Assembly: GCA_000233775.1 (NCBI GenBank)
Contig: CP003096.1
Span: forward strand, 1,390,501 to 1,454,500
DNA from: Thermovirga lienii DSM 17291
Lineage (GTDB): Bacteria; Synergistota; Synergistia; Synergistales; Thermovirgaceae
Reading direction: 5' to 3'
Length of the DNA stretch: 64,000 bases
Shown: positions 7,664 through 16,785 of the stretch, piece by piece
How the letters are laid out: the number at the start of each line of letters is the position of its first letter
Numbering within the stretch: the stretch's first letter is position 1
Program-made: the position numbers and the translations under genes
Notes under the pieces: model-generated
What the model saw: only the letters and a program-made list of their open reading frames with translations
Databases searched by the model: none
Told to the model about the DNA's origin: nothing

Positions 7664-10351
7664 CTAATTTTTCCCACAACAGTGCTTGTACTTTTTACCA
7701 CTACCACATGGGCAAGGATCGTTTCTTCCTACTTTGGGCCCCTTGCGTATGGGCTCTCTCCTGCCAACCTGGTCTCCAGCAGCTGTTTGTGTCCCTCTCT
7801 GATCGGGAACAGACATGCCTATGGGCAGTAAATCCCTACTTTCTCTTACCCTACTATCATCGCCTTTTTGAAGCTCTTCATCCTTTACCACCGAGACCCT
7901 AAACAAGTATTCAGCTATGTTGAGCCTTACCCTCTCCATCATTTCACTGAACAAATTGAAAGACTCAAACTGATATTCCAAAAGAGGATCTTTCTGTCCT
8001 ATTGCCCTCAGTCCTATACCCCTTCTAAGCTCGTCCATTGCCAACAAATGCTCCTTCCACGCGCTATCCAGCACATGGAGGAAGACAAACCTTATGATCT
8101 CGTTTGCCGTTTCATCTCCCATTTCAGCTATCTTCTTTCTGAATCTCTCCCTCAAAAGATCTATTATCTTCTCAGAGGCTTCTTCGAGATCCCTGGGATC
8201 CTCCACATCCAAAAGGGGCCTTTCCACGCCAGGACCGAAAATGCCCTTGAGTTTTATGGATACCGCCTCCAGTTGTGGTTCTCCTTCCTCTGAAAAAGCA
8301 CTCGAAAGAACACTCTTGACAGCGTCTTCTATTATTTGTAGCGCCCTTTCTATAAGGTTGTTCCCTGTAAGGATGCTTCGTCTCTCTTCATATACAGCTT
8401 CCCGTTGCTGATTCATCACGTTGTCATACAGTAAAAGTTGGCGCCGTATATCAAAGTGATACTGCTCCACCTTTTTCTGAGCTGACTCTATGGCTTTCGA
8501 TATTAGGCCGTGTTCTATGGACTCACCTTCCTCCATCCCCAACTTTTGCATCAGTCCATCAATTCGCTCCGAACCAAACAGACGGAGCAAATCATCTTCC
8601 AGAGAAAGATAGAACCTGCTACAGCCTGGATCCCCCTGTCTTCCACTTCTCCCTCGGAGCTGATTATCAATTCGGCGAGACTCGTGCCGTTCGGTACCTA
8701 TGACTTTCAAACCACCTAGAGCAACGACCTTTTCATGTTCCTTTTGGCATTCTTCTTTTTTCTCTTTCAATATCCTCTCGTATTCATCTTTGTGTTCTGT
8801 CCAATCTAGTCCAGCTTTCGCCATCTCCTCTCGGGCAAGGAACTCCGGGTTGCCTCCAAGGATTATGTCAGTACCTCGACCTGCCATGTTAGTGGCGACC
8901 GTCACAGCGTGCAATCTACCCGCCTGAGCCACTATCTGGGCTTCTTTTTCGTGATATTTTGCATTAAGGACGTGATGAGGGATCTTTCGGGCTTTCAGAA
9001 TCTTGCTTAAACGCTCCGAATTCTCTATGGAGGTGGTTCCTACCAAGACTGGCTGCCCCGACTTGTAGGTTTCCTCTATCTCGTCGGCAACAGCAGCGAA
9101 TTTCTCCTTTTTAGTCCTCAATATGACGTCAGGATAATCCTGGCGTATCATGGGCTTATTGGTGGGAATGACTACAACCTCAAGCCCATATATCTCTTTA
9201 AACTCTTCTTCCTCCGTAGCAGCGGTACCCGTCATACCTGCTATTTTGCGATACATCCTGACATAATTTTGCAGGGTTATAGTGGCAAGGGTCTGGTTTT
9301 CCCTGCCTATGGGCACCCTCTCCTTGGCCTCTATGGCCTGATGCAGACCGTCGGAATATCTACGCCCGAACATTAATCTTCCGGTGAACTCGTCAACTAT
9401 AACTATTTCGTTGTCCTTCACAACATAATGGACATCCTTCTCGAAAAGGTAATGAGCTTTCAAGGCCTGAACTACTCTGTGTCCTAGCTCTGAATTATGA
9501 TATTCTCCGAACAAGTTCTCCACGCCAAGAAGCTTTTCACATTCAGCTATGCCCTCTTCTGTAAGAGCCACATTTCGTTCCTTTTCGTCTATTTCAAAAT
9601 GAACTTGGGGTTTGAGACGTAGGGCAACATCATTAGCTCTCTTATATATTTCAACATTATCCTCTGAAGGCCCTGATATGATAAGCGGCGTTCGTGCCTC
9701 GTCGATTAATATTGAATCCACCTCATCAAGGATGATGTACTCATGTCCCCTTTGGACCAACTGTGATGAATGTAGAGCCATGTTGTCCCGCAGGTAGTCG
9801 AATCCAAACTCCGTGTTAGTGCCATAAGTTATGTCCGCTTGGTAGGCTTCCTTCCTCTTCTGGTTGTCCATGAAAGCATAAATTACCCCTACACTTAGAC
9901 CAAAGAAGTTATAGATAGGCCTCATCCACTCGGCATCCCTCTTGGCCAAATAGTCGTTGACTGTAACGACATGAACTCCCTTTCCAGAAAGAGCATTCAA
10001 AACAACCGGTAAAGTGGCGACCAAAGTCTTTCCCTCACCGGTTTTCATCTCTGCTATCTTGCCTTCATGAAGAGCGATACCGCCCATAAGCTGGACATCG
10101 AAATGTCTTAGCCCCAAAACTCTCTTGGATACCTCTCTTACAGCCGCGAAAACCTCAGAAAGTAGGGAATCTAGACTCTCGCCTCTCAAAATCCTTTCTC
10201 TATATTTGGCTCCCAAATTGGAAAGTTCTTCATCAGACAGCTTCTCCATTTCCGGTTCCAAGCTATTTATAGCTTCCACTATTTTCCTGTATCTTTTCAA
10301 ATGTCTTTCGTTCTTATCGAGCCCTAACTTCTTCTTTAACCCTTCAAACAT
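7664..10351 (-). CDS. secA: Protein translocase ATPase SecA
   Basis: SecA drives preproteins through SecYEG using ATP. The protein is about 895 aa. Walker A MKTGEGKT lies near residue 104 and Walker [17 protein letters not shown] near 205. The helicase motif [10 protein letters not shown] lies in the second nucleotide-binding domain. The C-terminus is the zinc-binding SEC-C tail with [14 protein letters not shown] start at 10381 is possible, but ATG 10351 is preceded by AGAGGTGA at good spacing and begins with the usual [10 protein letters not shown]. It ends 30 bp before the secreted-protein gene. Confidence 0.97.
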   Translation of the reverse strand: MFEGLKKKLGLDKNERHLKRYRKIVEAINSLEPEMEKLSDEELSNLGAKYRERILRGESLDSLLSEVFAAVREVSKRVLGLRHFDVQLMGGIALHEGKIAEMKTGEGKTLVATLPVVLNALSGKGVHVVTVNDYLAKRDAEWMRPIYNFFGLSVGVIYAFMDNQKRKEAYQADITYGTNTEFGFDYLRDNMALHSSQLVQRGHEYIILDEVDSILIDEARTPLIISGPSEDNVEIYKRANDVALRLKPQVHFEIDEKERNVALTEEGIAECEKLLGVENLFGEYHNSELGHRVVQALKAHYLFEKDVHYVVKDNEIVIVDEFTGRLMFGRRYSDGLHQAIEAKERVPIGRENQTLATITLQNYVRMYRKIAGMTGTAATEEEEFKEIYGLEVVVIPTNKPMIRQDYPDVILRTKKEKFAAVADEIEETYKSGQPVLVGTTSIENSERLSKILKARKIPHHVLNAKYHEKEAQIVAQAGRLHAVTVATNMAGRGTDIILGGNPEFLAREEMAKAGLDWTEHKDEYERILKEKKEECQKEHEKVVALGGLKVIGTERHESRRIDNQLRGRSGRQGDPGCSRFYLSLEDDLLRLFGSERIDGLMQKLGMEEGESIEHGLISKAIESAQKKVEQYHFDIRRQLLLYDNVMNQQREAVYEERRSILTGNNLIERALQIIEDAVKSVLSSAFSEEGEPQLEAVSIKLKGIFGPGVERPLLDVEDPRDLEEASEKIIDLLRERFRKKIAEMGDETANEIIRFVFLHVLDSAWKEHLLAMDELRRGIGLRAIGQKDPLLEYQFESFNLFSEMMERVRLNIAEYLFRVSVVKDEELQKGDDSRVRESRDLLPIGMSVPDQRGTQTAAGDQVGRREPIRKGPKVGRNDPCPCGSGKKYKHCCGKN

Positions 10352-10427
10352 TCCATTCACCTCTGCGAAAATAAAAAACAAATCTTTACATCAGATTCCC
10401 ATTATAGTGTTCCCTCAAAGTCCAGTC

Positions 10428-10460
10428 AAAAAAGCGGAGCTTGCAAGCTCCGCTTTTTCT
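10428..10460 (-). terminator. Intrinsic terminator after the tryptophanase gene
   Basis: This is a perfect palindrome with arms AGCGGAGCTTG/CAAGCTCCGCT flanked by A and T runs, 29 bp after the tryptophanase stop. The T run follows on the minus strand, and T-rich sequence on the plus side makes it potentially bidirectional. It separates the tryptophanase from secA. Confidence 0.9.
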
Positions 10461-10488
10461 TTTTGGGTTATTTATTTTTGTGAATTTG

Positions 10489-11883
10489 TTACAGGTTGAA
10501 GGGCTCCAAATGGGCTAAGAAGTGGTGTATCCCCTCTACCGGAGGTGCGTATTTCACTTTTAGGCCGTACCTTACCTGGTCCCTTCTCTTGTACACATCT
10601 ATTATTTTCTTAGCCACATACTCGAGATGGCTGTTTGTGTACGTCCTTCTGTTTATGGCGAGCCTGTAAAGCTCAAGCTTGGGCAACTTTAATTCCCCTG
10701 TTTTCTCGTCCTTGGTTCCGAAGGCCAAGGCTCCTAGCCCTATACCTCTTATAGCTCCTTCCCTATAAACCTCTATGGACAAAACGTCCGCCGGGAAGTA
10801 CTCCTGAGGAATATGTGGGAAAAACGCTGCGGCGTCTATAAATATAGCGTGCCCTCCCGTGGGTTTGACGAAGGGAACCCCTCCTTCTTCAAGGAGCTCA
10901 CCAAGGTATCTAACCTGAGCAATCCTGTGGGCCATATACTGTTCATCGGTCATCTCTCTTAGTCCCACAGCAAGGGCTTCCAAGTCCCTACCTGCAAGTC
11001 CACCATAAGTGGCGAACCCTTCAAACAGAATCACCCTGGGCAAAAGGGTGTGGTACATCTCCTCGGTCCTGCAGCATATCATTCCTCCGATATTGACCAA
11101 TGGATCCTTCTTACATGAAACAGAAATCCCATCAGCAGTGTCCATCATTGCCTTGAGGATATCTGCCAAACTCCAAGAGGCATATTCCTTTTCCCTCATC
11201 TTTATAAAGTAAGCGTTCTCTGCCATCCTAGCAGCATCGATAAAGAACGGGATATTGTATTTCTTGGCCACTGCAGAAACTTCTTGTAAATTCTTCAAAC
11301 TAACTGGTTGTCCGCCACCGGAGTTGTTTGTCACGGTAACCATTATGAGAGGAATGGAATCCCTATGCTCAATTATAACCTTCTCAAGTTTGTTGATATC
11401 CACGTTACCCTTGAAAGGATGATCACTTTCCGGATCAAAAGCTTCATCTATGACGCAGTCTACAGGCGTAGCACCGTTATTGAATATGTGTGCTCTGGTG
11501 GTATCAAAAGGCATATTGAAGGGGACGATATCACCTTTCTTGACAAGGGTCCCAAAAATAACATTTTCAGCAGCTCTCCCCTGGTGCGTTGGAATTACGT
11601 AATCGAACCCCAAAACATCCTTTACAGCTTCCTTGAGTGCAAAGAAGCTGTCAGCTCCAGCGTAAGCCTCATCGCCACACATCAAGGCTGCCCACTGATA
11701 TTTGCTCATCGCACCTGTTCCAGAGTCGGTCAAAAGGTCGATGTAGATATCCTTTGAAGCCAACCCGAACATGTTGTAATGAGCCTTCTTGAGTGCTTCT
11801 TCCCTCTCTTCCTCGTTCGGAACCCTTACAGGTTCCACCATCCTTATTCTGAAAGGCTCTGGTTGAATCGGAGAAACCATCAC
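10489..11883 (-). CDS. Tryptophanase-type beta-eliminating lyase
   Basis: This PLP enzyme cleaves an aromatic amino acid to the ring compound, pyruvate and ammonia. The 464-aa protein is clearly of the tryptophanase/tyrosine phenol-lyase family: DIYIDLLTDSGTGAMS, PTHQGRAAEN and the PLP lysine in SCKKD (Lys259). Two positions favour tryptophanase. The C-terminal HHFLA places His454 where TnaA has His463 and tyrosine phenol-lyase has Phe. The segment IRGIGLG lacks the Met and Arg of the phenol-lyase tyrosine pocket. The gene has its own -10 box (TATAAT, 11964-11969) and terminator, so it is probably a single-gene unit. I see no TnaC-type leader peptide with Trp. Indole formation is inferred. 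Confidence 0.88.
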   Translation of the reverse strand: MMVSPIQPEPFRIRMVEPVRVPNEEEREEALKKAHYNMFGLASKDIYIDLLTDSGTGAMSKYQWAALMCGDEAYAGADSFFALKEAVKDVLGFDYVIPTHQGRAAENVIFGTLVKKGDIVPFNMPFDTTRAHIFNNGATPVDCVIDEAFDPESDHPFKGNVDINKLEKVIIEHRDSIPLIMVTVTNNSGGGQPVSLKNLQEVSAVAKKYNIPFFIDAARMAENAYFIKMREKEYASWSLADILKAMMDTADGISVSCKKDPLVNIGGMICCRTEEMYHTLLPRVILFEGFATYGGLAGRDLEALAVGLREMTDEQYMAHRIAQVRYLGELLEEGGVPFVKPTGGHAIFIDAAAFFPHIPQEYFPADVLSIEVYREGAIRGIGLGALAFGTKDEKTGELKLPKLELYRLAINRRTYTNSHLEYVAKKIIDVYKRRDQVRYGLKVKYAPPVEGIHHFLAHLEPFNL

Positions 11884-11963
11884 AAAAACCCTCCTACACG
11901 CTTCTCATCTTCAGCTCTTCTGGAGGTCTAACTGGTCTCTCTCCGCTTTCTTGGCTGTCTTAC

Positions 11964-11969
11964 ATTATA
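11964..11969 (-). promoter_or_regulatory. -10 box of the tryptophanase gene
   Basis: TATAAT on the minus strand lies 80 bp before the tryptophanase start. The base sequence at the -35 position (TTATTT) is poor. The 75-base leader contains only a 4-codon ATG-AGA-AGC-GTG-stop frame and no Trp codon. Confidence 0.55.
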
Positions 11970-11992
11970 GCACCTTGCCACCCACAAAATAA

Positions 11993-12022
11993 GAGGCAAC
12001 ATTTTCTCGTTTCTGTTGCCTC
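11993..12022 (-). terminator. Terminator after pgsA
   Basis: Arms GAGGCAAC and GTTGCCTC with a 14-base loop are followed on the minus strand by TTATTTTG. It lies 20 bp after the pgsA stop and just upstream of the tryptophanase promoter. Confidence 0.75.
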
Positions 12023-12041
12023 ATGAAGCATTAAAAGCTCT

Positions 12042-12581
12042 CTAGAAAATGTCCTTCAATTTCCAGAAATAATCCACCCCGGATGCTACTGTAATTATCA
12101 TCGCCAGTATCATTGCCAAAAAACCACCTGGAAGGTTGAAAATGACGACTAGTATGGCGATGATCTGTATAATGGTTTTCGCCTTACCCCACTTAGAAGC
12201 AGCTACCACTCGCCCCTCCGATATTGCCACCATTCTAAGCCCAGTAACGAAAAATTCCCTTGAAACTATGACCACAACTATCCAAGCAGGCAAGCGCTGC
12301 AACTCTACCAAGGCTATTAAAACAGCGGTCACCAATATTTTGTCCGCAAGGGGGTCCACCAGCTTGCCAAAGTTTGTTACTAATCCTTTTTTTCTGGCTA
12401 TGTACCCGTCCAATGTATCTGTCAGGGCAGCTATTATAAAAATGACCCCTGCTAACAGATCACCGTAAGGTAACCCGAAGAAATCTCCCCACTGAATTCG
12501 TAAAGTCAAAATTACCATAATGAGTGGAGCCAAAAAAACCCTTAGCAGGCTTATCGTATTGGGTAAGTTAAGCGTCGTCAT
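12042..12581 (-). CDS. pgsA: CDP-diacylglycerol-glycerol-3-phosphate 3-phosphatidyltransferase
   Basis: PgsA makes phosphatidylglycerophosphate, the first step to phosphatidylglycerol and cardiolipin, in the membrane. The 179-aa protein carries the complete CDP-alcohol phosphotransferase motif: Asp55, Asp58-Gly59, Ala62-Arg63, Gly72, Asp76 and Asp80. Several membrane helices are present, starting with LRVFLAPLIMVILTL. An upstream in-frame start exists at 12623, but ATG 12581 has GGGAGGAAG directly before it and yields the canonical start LNLPNTISLLR. It is separated from livF by a strong hairpin. Confidence 0.93.
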   Translation of the reverse strand: MTTLNLPNTISLLRVFLAPLIMVILTLRIQWGDFFGLPYGDLLAGVIFIIAALTDTLDGYIARKKGLVTNFGKLVDPLADKILVTAVLIALVELQRLPAWIVVVIVSREFFVTGLRMVAISEGRVVAASKWGKAKTIIQIIAILVVIFNLPGGFLAMILAMIITVASGVDYFWKLKDIF

Positions 12582-12610
12582 ATCTTCCTCCCAAACAAGA
12601 ACAGATAACC

Positions 12611-12638
12611 GAGGGGGCCGCAAGAAAGCGGCCCCCTC
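12611..12638 (-). terminator. GC-rich hairpin closing the liv operon
   Basis: An 11-bp perfect stem (GAGGGGGCCGC/GCGGCCCCCTC) with an AAGAAA loop (plus-strand reading) lies 25 bp after the livF stop. The tail is not T-rich, so it may act as a partial terminator or mRNA stabiliser between livF and pgsA. Confidence 0.65.
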
Positions 12639-12662
12639 GCAACGTTGGCATCTAATAATTTG

Positions 12663-13367
12663 CTACCCTCCCAGGTACGCTTCTTTGACCTTTTCGTTCT
12701 CCAATAACTCTTGGCCGGGGCCCTCAAGCACTATTTTACCAACTTCGAGGACATAAGCATAGTGAGCCACCTTAAGCGCTGCAAAGGCATTCTGTTCGAC
12801 CAACAAGACAGTCTTCCCTTGAGCATTGATGGCCTCTATTATCTCAAATACCTCTTTGACCAACAATGGAGCTAGTCCCAGCGAAGGTTCATCTAGCATG
12901 ACCACATCTGGCCGGCTCATAAGAGCTCTACCAAGTGCTAGCATCTGCTGTTCTCCACCAGAGAGGGTACCCCCCTTTTGCCAAGTCCTCTCCTTCAATC
13001 TGGGGAACAGTTCGTAGACCCACTCAAGATCCTTCTCTATGCCTTCTTTATCGTTTCTCGTATACGCCCCGAGCATCAAGTTCTCCAAAACCGTAAGGTG
13101 CGGGAATATTCTTCTACCTTCTGGAGACAAGACTATTCCTGCTTTCACTATATCTTCCGGTGGCAAACTATCAATTCTCTGACCTTTGTACGATATGGAG
13201 CCTTTAGCCTTCTTGACCAAGCCTGCTATTGACCTAAGGGTGGTACTTTTGCCAGCCCCATTTGCACCTATCAACGTTACTATCTTGCCCTCAGGCACCT
13301 CAAAGGATATTCCTTTAAGAGCGTGAATGCCGCCATAGTAAACATGCAAATCCTGAATGCTAAGCAT
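12663..13367 (-). CDS. livF: Branched-chain amino acid ABC transporter ATPase LivF
   Basis: LivF is one of the two ATPases powering high-affinity uptake of leucine, isoleucine and valine. The protein is about 234 aa, with Walker A GANGAGKST, signature LSGGEQQML and Walker B DVVMLDEPSLGLAP. ATG 13367 overlaps the livG stop by 8 bp (ATGCTTAG) and is preceded by GAGGAG. A start at 13388 is less likely. It is the last gene of livKHMGF. Confidence 0.95.
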   Translation of the reverse strand: MLSIQDLHVYYGGIHALKGISFEVPEGKIVTLIGANGAGKSTTLRSIAGLVKKAKGSISYKGQRIDSLPPEDIVKAGIVLSPEGRRIFPHLTVLENLMLGAYTRNDKEGIEKDLEWVYELFPRLKERTWQKGGTLSGGEQQMLALGRALMSRPDVVMLDEPSLGLAPLLVKEVFEIIEAINAQGKTVLLVEQNAFAALKVAHYAYVLEVGKIVLEGPGQELLENEKVKEAYLGG

Positions 13368-14154
13368 TTTGCACGTACTCCTCTCCAAGATAAGCCTCTA
13401 TAACTTTTGGGTTAGACTGGATCTCTTTTGGAGTTCCCTGGGCGATGGTGACGCCATAGTCGAGAACCCATATCTTCTCACATATACCCATTACCACCTT
13501 CATGTCGTGCTCGATCAAAAGTATGGTGAGGTCAAACTGTTCTCGTATGTCCCTAATAAAACCCATCAGCTCCTGAGTCTCCTGGGGATTCATTCCTGCA
13601 GCTGGCTCATCCAAGAGAATGAAGGTAGGCTCAGTTGCCAAAGCTCTAGCTATCTCAAGCCGCCTTTGGGCTCCATAGGGTAAGCTATCTGCTCTCTCTG
13701 CTGCATATTCCCGCAATCCAACGGCCTCCAACAATTCCAAGGCCTTATGACGTATAGCCTTTTCTTCGGCAAAATACGAGGGCAAACTGAGCAACGCATG
13801 CCACCATGTGGTTTTTTGTCTCAAATGACCACCTATCATGACATTCTGCAGGACCGTTTCGTTGGAAAACAGCCTTATGTTTTGGAACGTCCTCGCTATA
13901 CCAAGCTGACATACTTTATAGGGTGGAAACCCGGTAATATCCATGCCCCTGTAGAATATGTGACCTTCCGTAGGAGTATAAAACCCAGTTATCATGTTGA
14001 AGCAGGTAGTCTTACCTGCTCCGTTGGGGCCTATTAGTCCGTAAATCTTACCCTTTTCTATTTGGATGTTGAAATCCGACACGGCTGTGAGACCGCCAAA
14101 CCGCATGGTTACGTTTTTCGTCTCAAGAACTATATCTTGGGATGTGGACATCAT
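13360..14154 (-). CDS. livG: Branched-chain amino acid ABC transporter ATPase LivG
   Basis: LivG is the second ATPase of the LIV transporter. The protein is 264 aa with Walker A GPNGAGKTT, a LivG-type signature LPYGAQRRLEIARAL, Walker B FILLDEPAAGMNP, and the C-terminal LivG/LivF extension ending in VIEAYLGEE. Its start overlaps the livM stop (ATGA). Confidence 0.95.
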   Translation of the reverse strand: MMSTSQDIVLETKNVTMRFGGLTAVSDFNIQIEKGKIYGLIGPNGAGKTTCFNMITGFYTPTEGHIFYRGMDITGFPPYKVCQLGIARTFQNIRLFSNETVLQNVMIGGHLRQKTTWWHALLSLPSYFAEEKAIRHKALELLEAVGLREYAAERADSLPYGAQRRLEIARALATEPTFILLDEPAAGMNPQETQELMGFIRDIREQFDLTILLIEHDMKVVMGICEKIWVLDYGVTIAQGTPKEIQSNPKVIEAYLGEEYVQNA

Positions 14155-15203
14155 CCTCTTCCACCCCTCTTTCTAAAAAACCCTAACACGCTATCCCACG
14201 TTATCTCTCTCATTCCCATTATGCCTTGTCGTCTGAAAAGGATAATAAACAAAAGAGCCAACGAGAAAACAAGCATCCTCATACCAGGGATCCCTGGGAT
14301 GGACAGAGAACCTATGTTGATAGGATTCTCAACGAACCTGAGCCACTCAAGAAGTACCGTTATTATTACTCCTCCTATTACGGAACCAGATATGGAGCCA
14401 AGACCTCCTGCAACGACTATCATTAGGACGTTGAACGTAAGTATGAAGAGGAACATCTTTGGATCTATGGTGGTCAGGAGACTGGCAAGCAGGGCACCAC
14501 CAACTCCTGCAAAGAACGACCCTATCGTGAAAGACGTAAGTTTGTATTTAAAGGTATTTATCCCCATGGCCTTCGCTGCAATCTCATCGTCCCTTATAGC
14601 TTTGAGGGCGTTACCGAAATTGCTGTTCACCAACCTCACTATAACGAACAGCGTGACGAAACACCAGCCATAGTTCCACCAAAGATTAGCATAGCCTGGA
14701 ATACCCTTTAAGCCTAGCGCTCCATTGGTCACCCTGGGCAAGTTGTTCGCCAATACTCGTATTATCTCAGCAAAACCCAAAGTAGCTATCCCTAAGTAGT
14801 CTCCTCCCAGTCTTAGGACAGGAAGTCCTATCAATATACCAAACAAAGCAGCCATTAGACCACCTGCCAAAACTGCCACGAGGAAAGGTGCATGCATTAC
14901 GGAGAAAGGCCACATAGCAGGTTCCAATATGAAGAGCATCTCCTTTTGCATGGGCGGAAGGATCAAAAGGGCACATGTGTAAGCACCTATAGCCATGAAA
15001 CCTGCGTGCCCCAAGGAGAACAAGCCAGTAAAACCATATATGAGGTTCAAACTTAGGGCCAATATTATATTGACTGCTATAAGGTTAAGTATCTGTATTT
15101 TATAGCCATCCAAGTGATTTTCTGCCCAATAGAGAAACAATGCCAAACAACCCAACGCTAAGGTATTCAAAATGTAGTCTCTTTTTTTGATCACTTCCAT
15201 CAT
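14151..15203 (-). CDS. livM: Branched-chain amino acid ABC transporter permease LivM
   Basis: LivM is a membrane subunit of the LIV transporter. The 350-aa protein has about nine to ten hydrophobic segments and the conserved stretches NLIYGFTGLFSLGHAGFMAIGAY and RDDEIAAKAMGIN, which contacts the ATPase. The start overlaps livH (ATGA) and the stop overlaps livG, so the operon is translationally coupled. Confidence 0.94.
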   Translation of the reverse strand: MMEVIKKRDYILNTLALGCLALFLYWAENHLDGYKIQILNLIAVNIILALSLNLIYGFTGLFSLGHAGFMAIGAYTCALLILPPMQKEMLFILEPAMWPFSVMHAPFLVAVLAGGLMAALFGILIGLPVLRLGGDYLGIATLGFAEIIRVLANNLPRVTNGALGLKGIPGYANLWWNYGWCFVTLFVIVRLVNSNFGNALKAIRDDEIAAKAMGINTFKYKLTSFTIGSFFAGVGGALLASLLTTIDPKMFLFILTFNVLMIVVAGGLGSISGSVIGGVIITVLLEWLRFVENPINIGSLSIPGIPGMRMLVFSLALLFIILFRRQGIMGMREITWDSVLGFFRKRGGRG

Positions 15204-16093
15204 ACTTTATCCTCCAGCTTCTCTCCAAGAAGTCCAGTGGGCTTGAAGAGTAATATTATTATGAGGAGAACAAAAGCAAAAGCATCTCTATAACCTGCAA
15301 GCGACGGCATAAAAGCCACTATCATTATCTCTATGAAACCCAATATAAGGCCTCCAATAACGGCTCCCTGGATAGATCCGATGCCCCCAAAGACCGCAGC
15401 GATAAAGGCCTTGAAACCGGGTATCACTCCCATTATCGGTTGCAGCTGGGGATATCGAAGAGCCCACATTATCCCCGATGCAGCGGCTAAAGCAGAGCCC
15501 ATACCAAAGGTGAGAGCAATTACTTTGTTTACCGGGACTCCCATTAGCCTGCTGGTCTCTATATCCTTGGATATAGCTCGCATGCCCAACCCTGGCTTCG
15601 TTTTATAAACGACAAACAGCAAAGCCAGCATCAAAACAAAGGAAAGGGCAGGAACTACCAAAGTAAGAGGCAAAAGCCTAACCTTCCCCAACACTATGAC
15701 ATTAACAAGCCAATCTGGCCTTTGAACTTCTCTAGGTATCGCAGAGAAAACGACTATCGCAAAATTCTGCAAGAAAAAAGAAACACCAATGGAACTGATT
15801 AGAGCTGAAATACGAGGGGCTTCCCTCAATGGTCTGTAGGCAACCCTGTCGACCATTATTCCTGCAAAAGACGTAACTATGATCGAAACGATAACTGCCA
15901 CAAACCAAGGCAAATGGAAAAGAGTTACTCCCCAAAAAACAAAATACGCACCCAGCATAAATATCTCGCCATGAGCGAAGTTAATGAGGCGCAGTATACC
16001 ATAGACCATGGTGTAACCTATGGCTATCAAGGCATACAAGCTACCCAAAGTAAGGCCATTTAACAAATGTTGAATAAACATTGCTAAGCTCAT
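15200..16093 (-). CDS. livH: Branched-chain amino acid ABC transporter permease LivH
   Basis: LivH is the partner permease of LivM. The 297-aa protein has conserved N-terminal motifs LNGLTLGSLYALIAIGYTMVYG and LINFAHGEIFMLGAY, and the coupling segment SKDIETSRLMGVPVNK. It lies 80 bp downstream of the disrupted livK, with a hairpin in between. Because livK is interrupted by an insertion sequence, expression of livHMGF may be reduced by polarity. Confidence 0.94.
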   Translation of the reverse strand: MSLAMFIQHLLNGLTLGSLYALIAIGYTMVYGILRLINFAHGEIFMLGAYFVFWGVTLFHLPWFVAVIVSIIVTSFAGIMVDRVAYRPLREAPRISALISSIGVSFFLQNFAIVVFSAIPREVQRPDWLVNVIVLGKVRLLPLTLVVPALSFVLMLALLFVVYKTKPGLGMRAISKDIETSRLMGVPVNKVIALTFGMGSALAAASGIMWALRYPQLQPIMGVIPGFKAFIAAVFGGIGSIQGAVIGGLILGFIEIMIVAFMPSLAGYRDAFAFVLLIIILLFKPTGLLGEKLEDKV

Positions 16094-16121
16094 TTGAGCT
16101 CCTCCTTGCTTTCAAAGAGAT

Positions 16122-16148
16122 GGGGGAGGCTATATCCACTCCTCCCCC
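16122..16148 (-). terminator. Attenuator-like hairpin between livK and livH
   Basis: Arms GGGGGAGG/CCTCCCCC with an 11-base loop lie in the livK-livH gap. The T run is on the plus-strand side, so in the direction of the operon it is at best a partial terminator. Such hairpins often allow more binding protein than permease to be made. Confidence 0.5.
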
Positions 16149-16173
16149 CTTTTTTGTTTTGAATATGTGGAAC

Positions 16174-16676
16174 TTACAGTTCAGGTTCTATAGTGGCAAC
16201 ATACTGTTTTTTGCCGTTTACTATCTTAACTATTCCAACGGGCTTCTCCGCGTCGTGAGTCTCGTTAATGGTAGTGACGCCAGTTACTCCAACGAATCCT
16301 TTTGTCTCAGCCAAAGCCTTGGTGATGGCTTCGGGATCTGCGCTTCCAGCACGCTTAATGGCATCTATCAAGATCATGTATGCATCATATCCAAGTGCTG
16401 CGTTAACATTGGGATCTTCGTCGGGATGAAGCTTCTTCCAGTTTTCTGTAAACTCCTTAGCCACTGGATTCATATCCTTCATGGAAGGATCATAGGGGAA
16501 TGTTGTGTGGATGAATCCTTCAACTGCGCTGCCACCTATCTCCGCAATCTTCGGGTTGTCCATGGCATCTCCACCCATGATCTGGAAGTTGGCTCCCAGC
16601 TCCTGAGCCTGCTTCATTATTATAGCGCCCTCTGCAAAGTACGATGGAATAAACAGGACATCAGGTTTTTTGCTTA
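16174..16676 (-). pseudogene. livK: livK, C-terminal part of a disrupted LIV-binding protein
   Basis: This is the C-terminal third of the periplasmic branched-chain amino acid binding protein (type I periplasmic-binding fold), separated from its N-terminal part by the IS256-type element. It contains PDVLFIPSYFAEGAIIMKQA and ends in KKQYVATIEPEL. An open frame runs from 16827 through about 50 codons of antisense IS sequence into this segment, but there is no signal peptide, so a functional product is unlikely. Joining to 18073-18729 after removing one copy of the 8-bp duplication restores ...EIISKKPDVLF... in frame (383 aa in total). Confidence 0.92.
16669..16676. repeat. 8-bp target site duplication, left side of IS copy 1
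   Basis: TTTGCTTA occurs here and again at 18073-18080, immediately flanking the 1396-bp element. Both copies belong to livK. Confidence 0.93.
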
Positions 16677-16785
16677 AGTAGTGTCCATTATGATGGTGTA
16701 AAATTGATGGCTTGAAGCAGGAGAGCCACCCCTCCCTCTGGTAGATAAGAAGTAGCTTAATCTTAATCATCAGGAGGGAGAAAAG

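Noticed and set aside
10489-11883. Naming the lyase tyrosine phenol-lyase
   Set aside because: The residues at the substrate pocket (His454, no Met/Arg pair) match tryptophanase rather than the phenol-lyase.
11884-11963. TnaC-like regulatory leader peptide before the tryptophanase
   Set aside because: Only a four-codon frame (ATG AGA AGC GTG stop) is present and no Trp codon or long leader exists.
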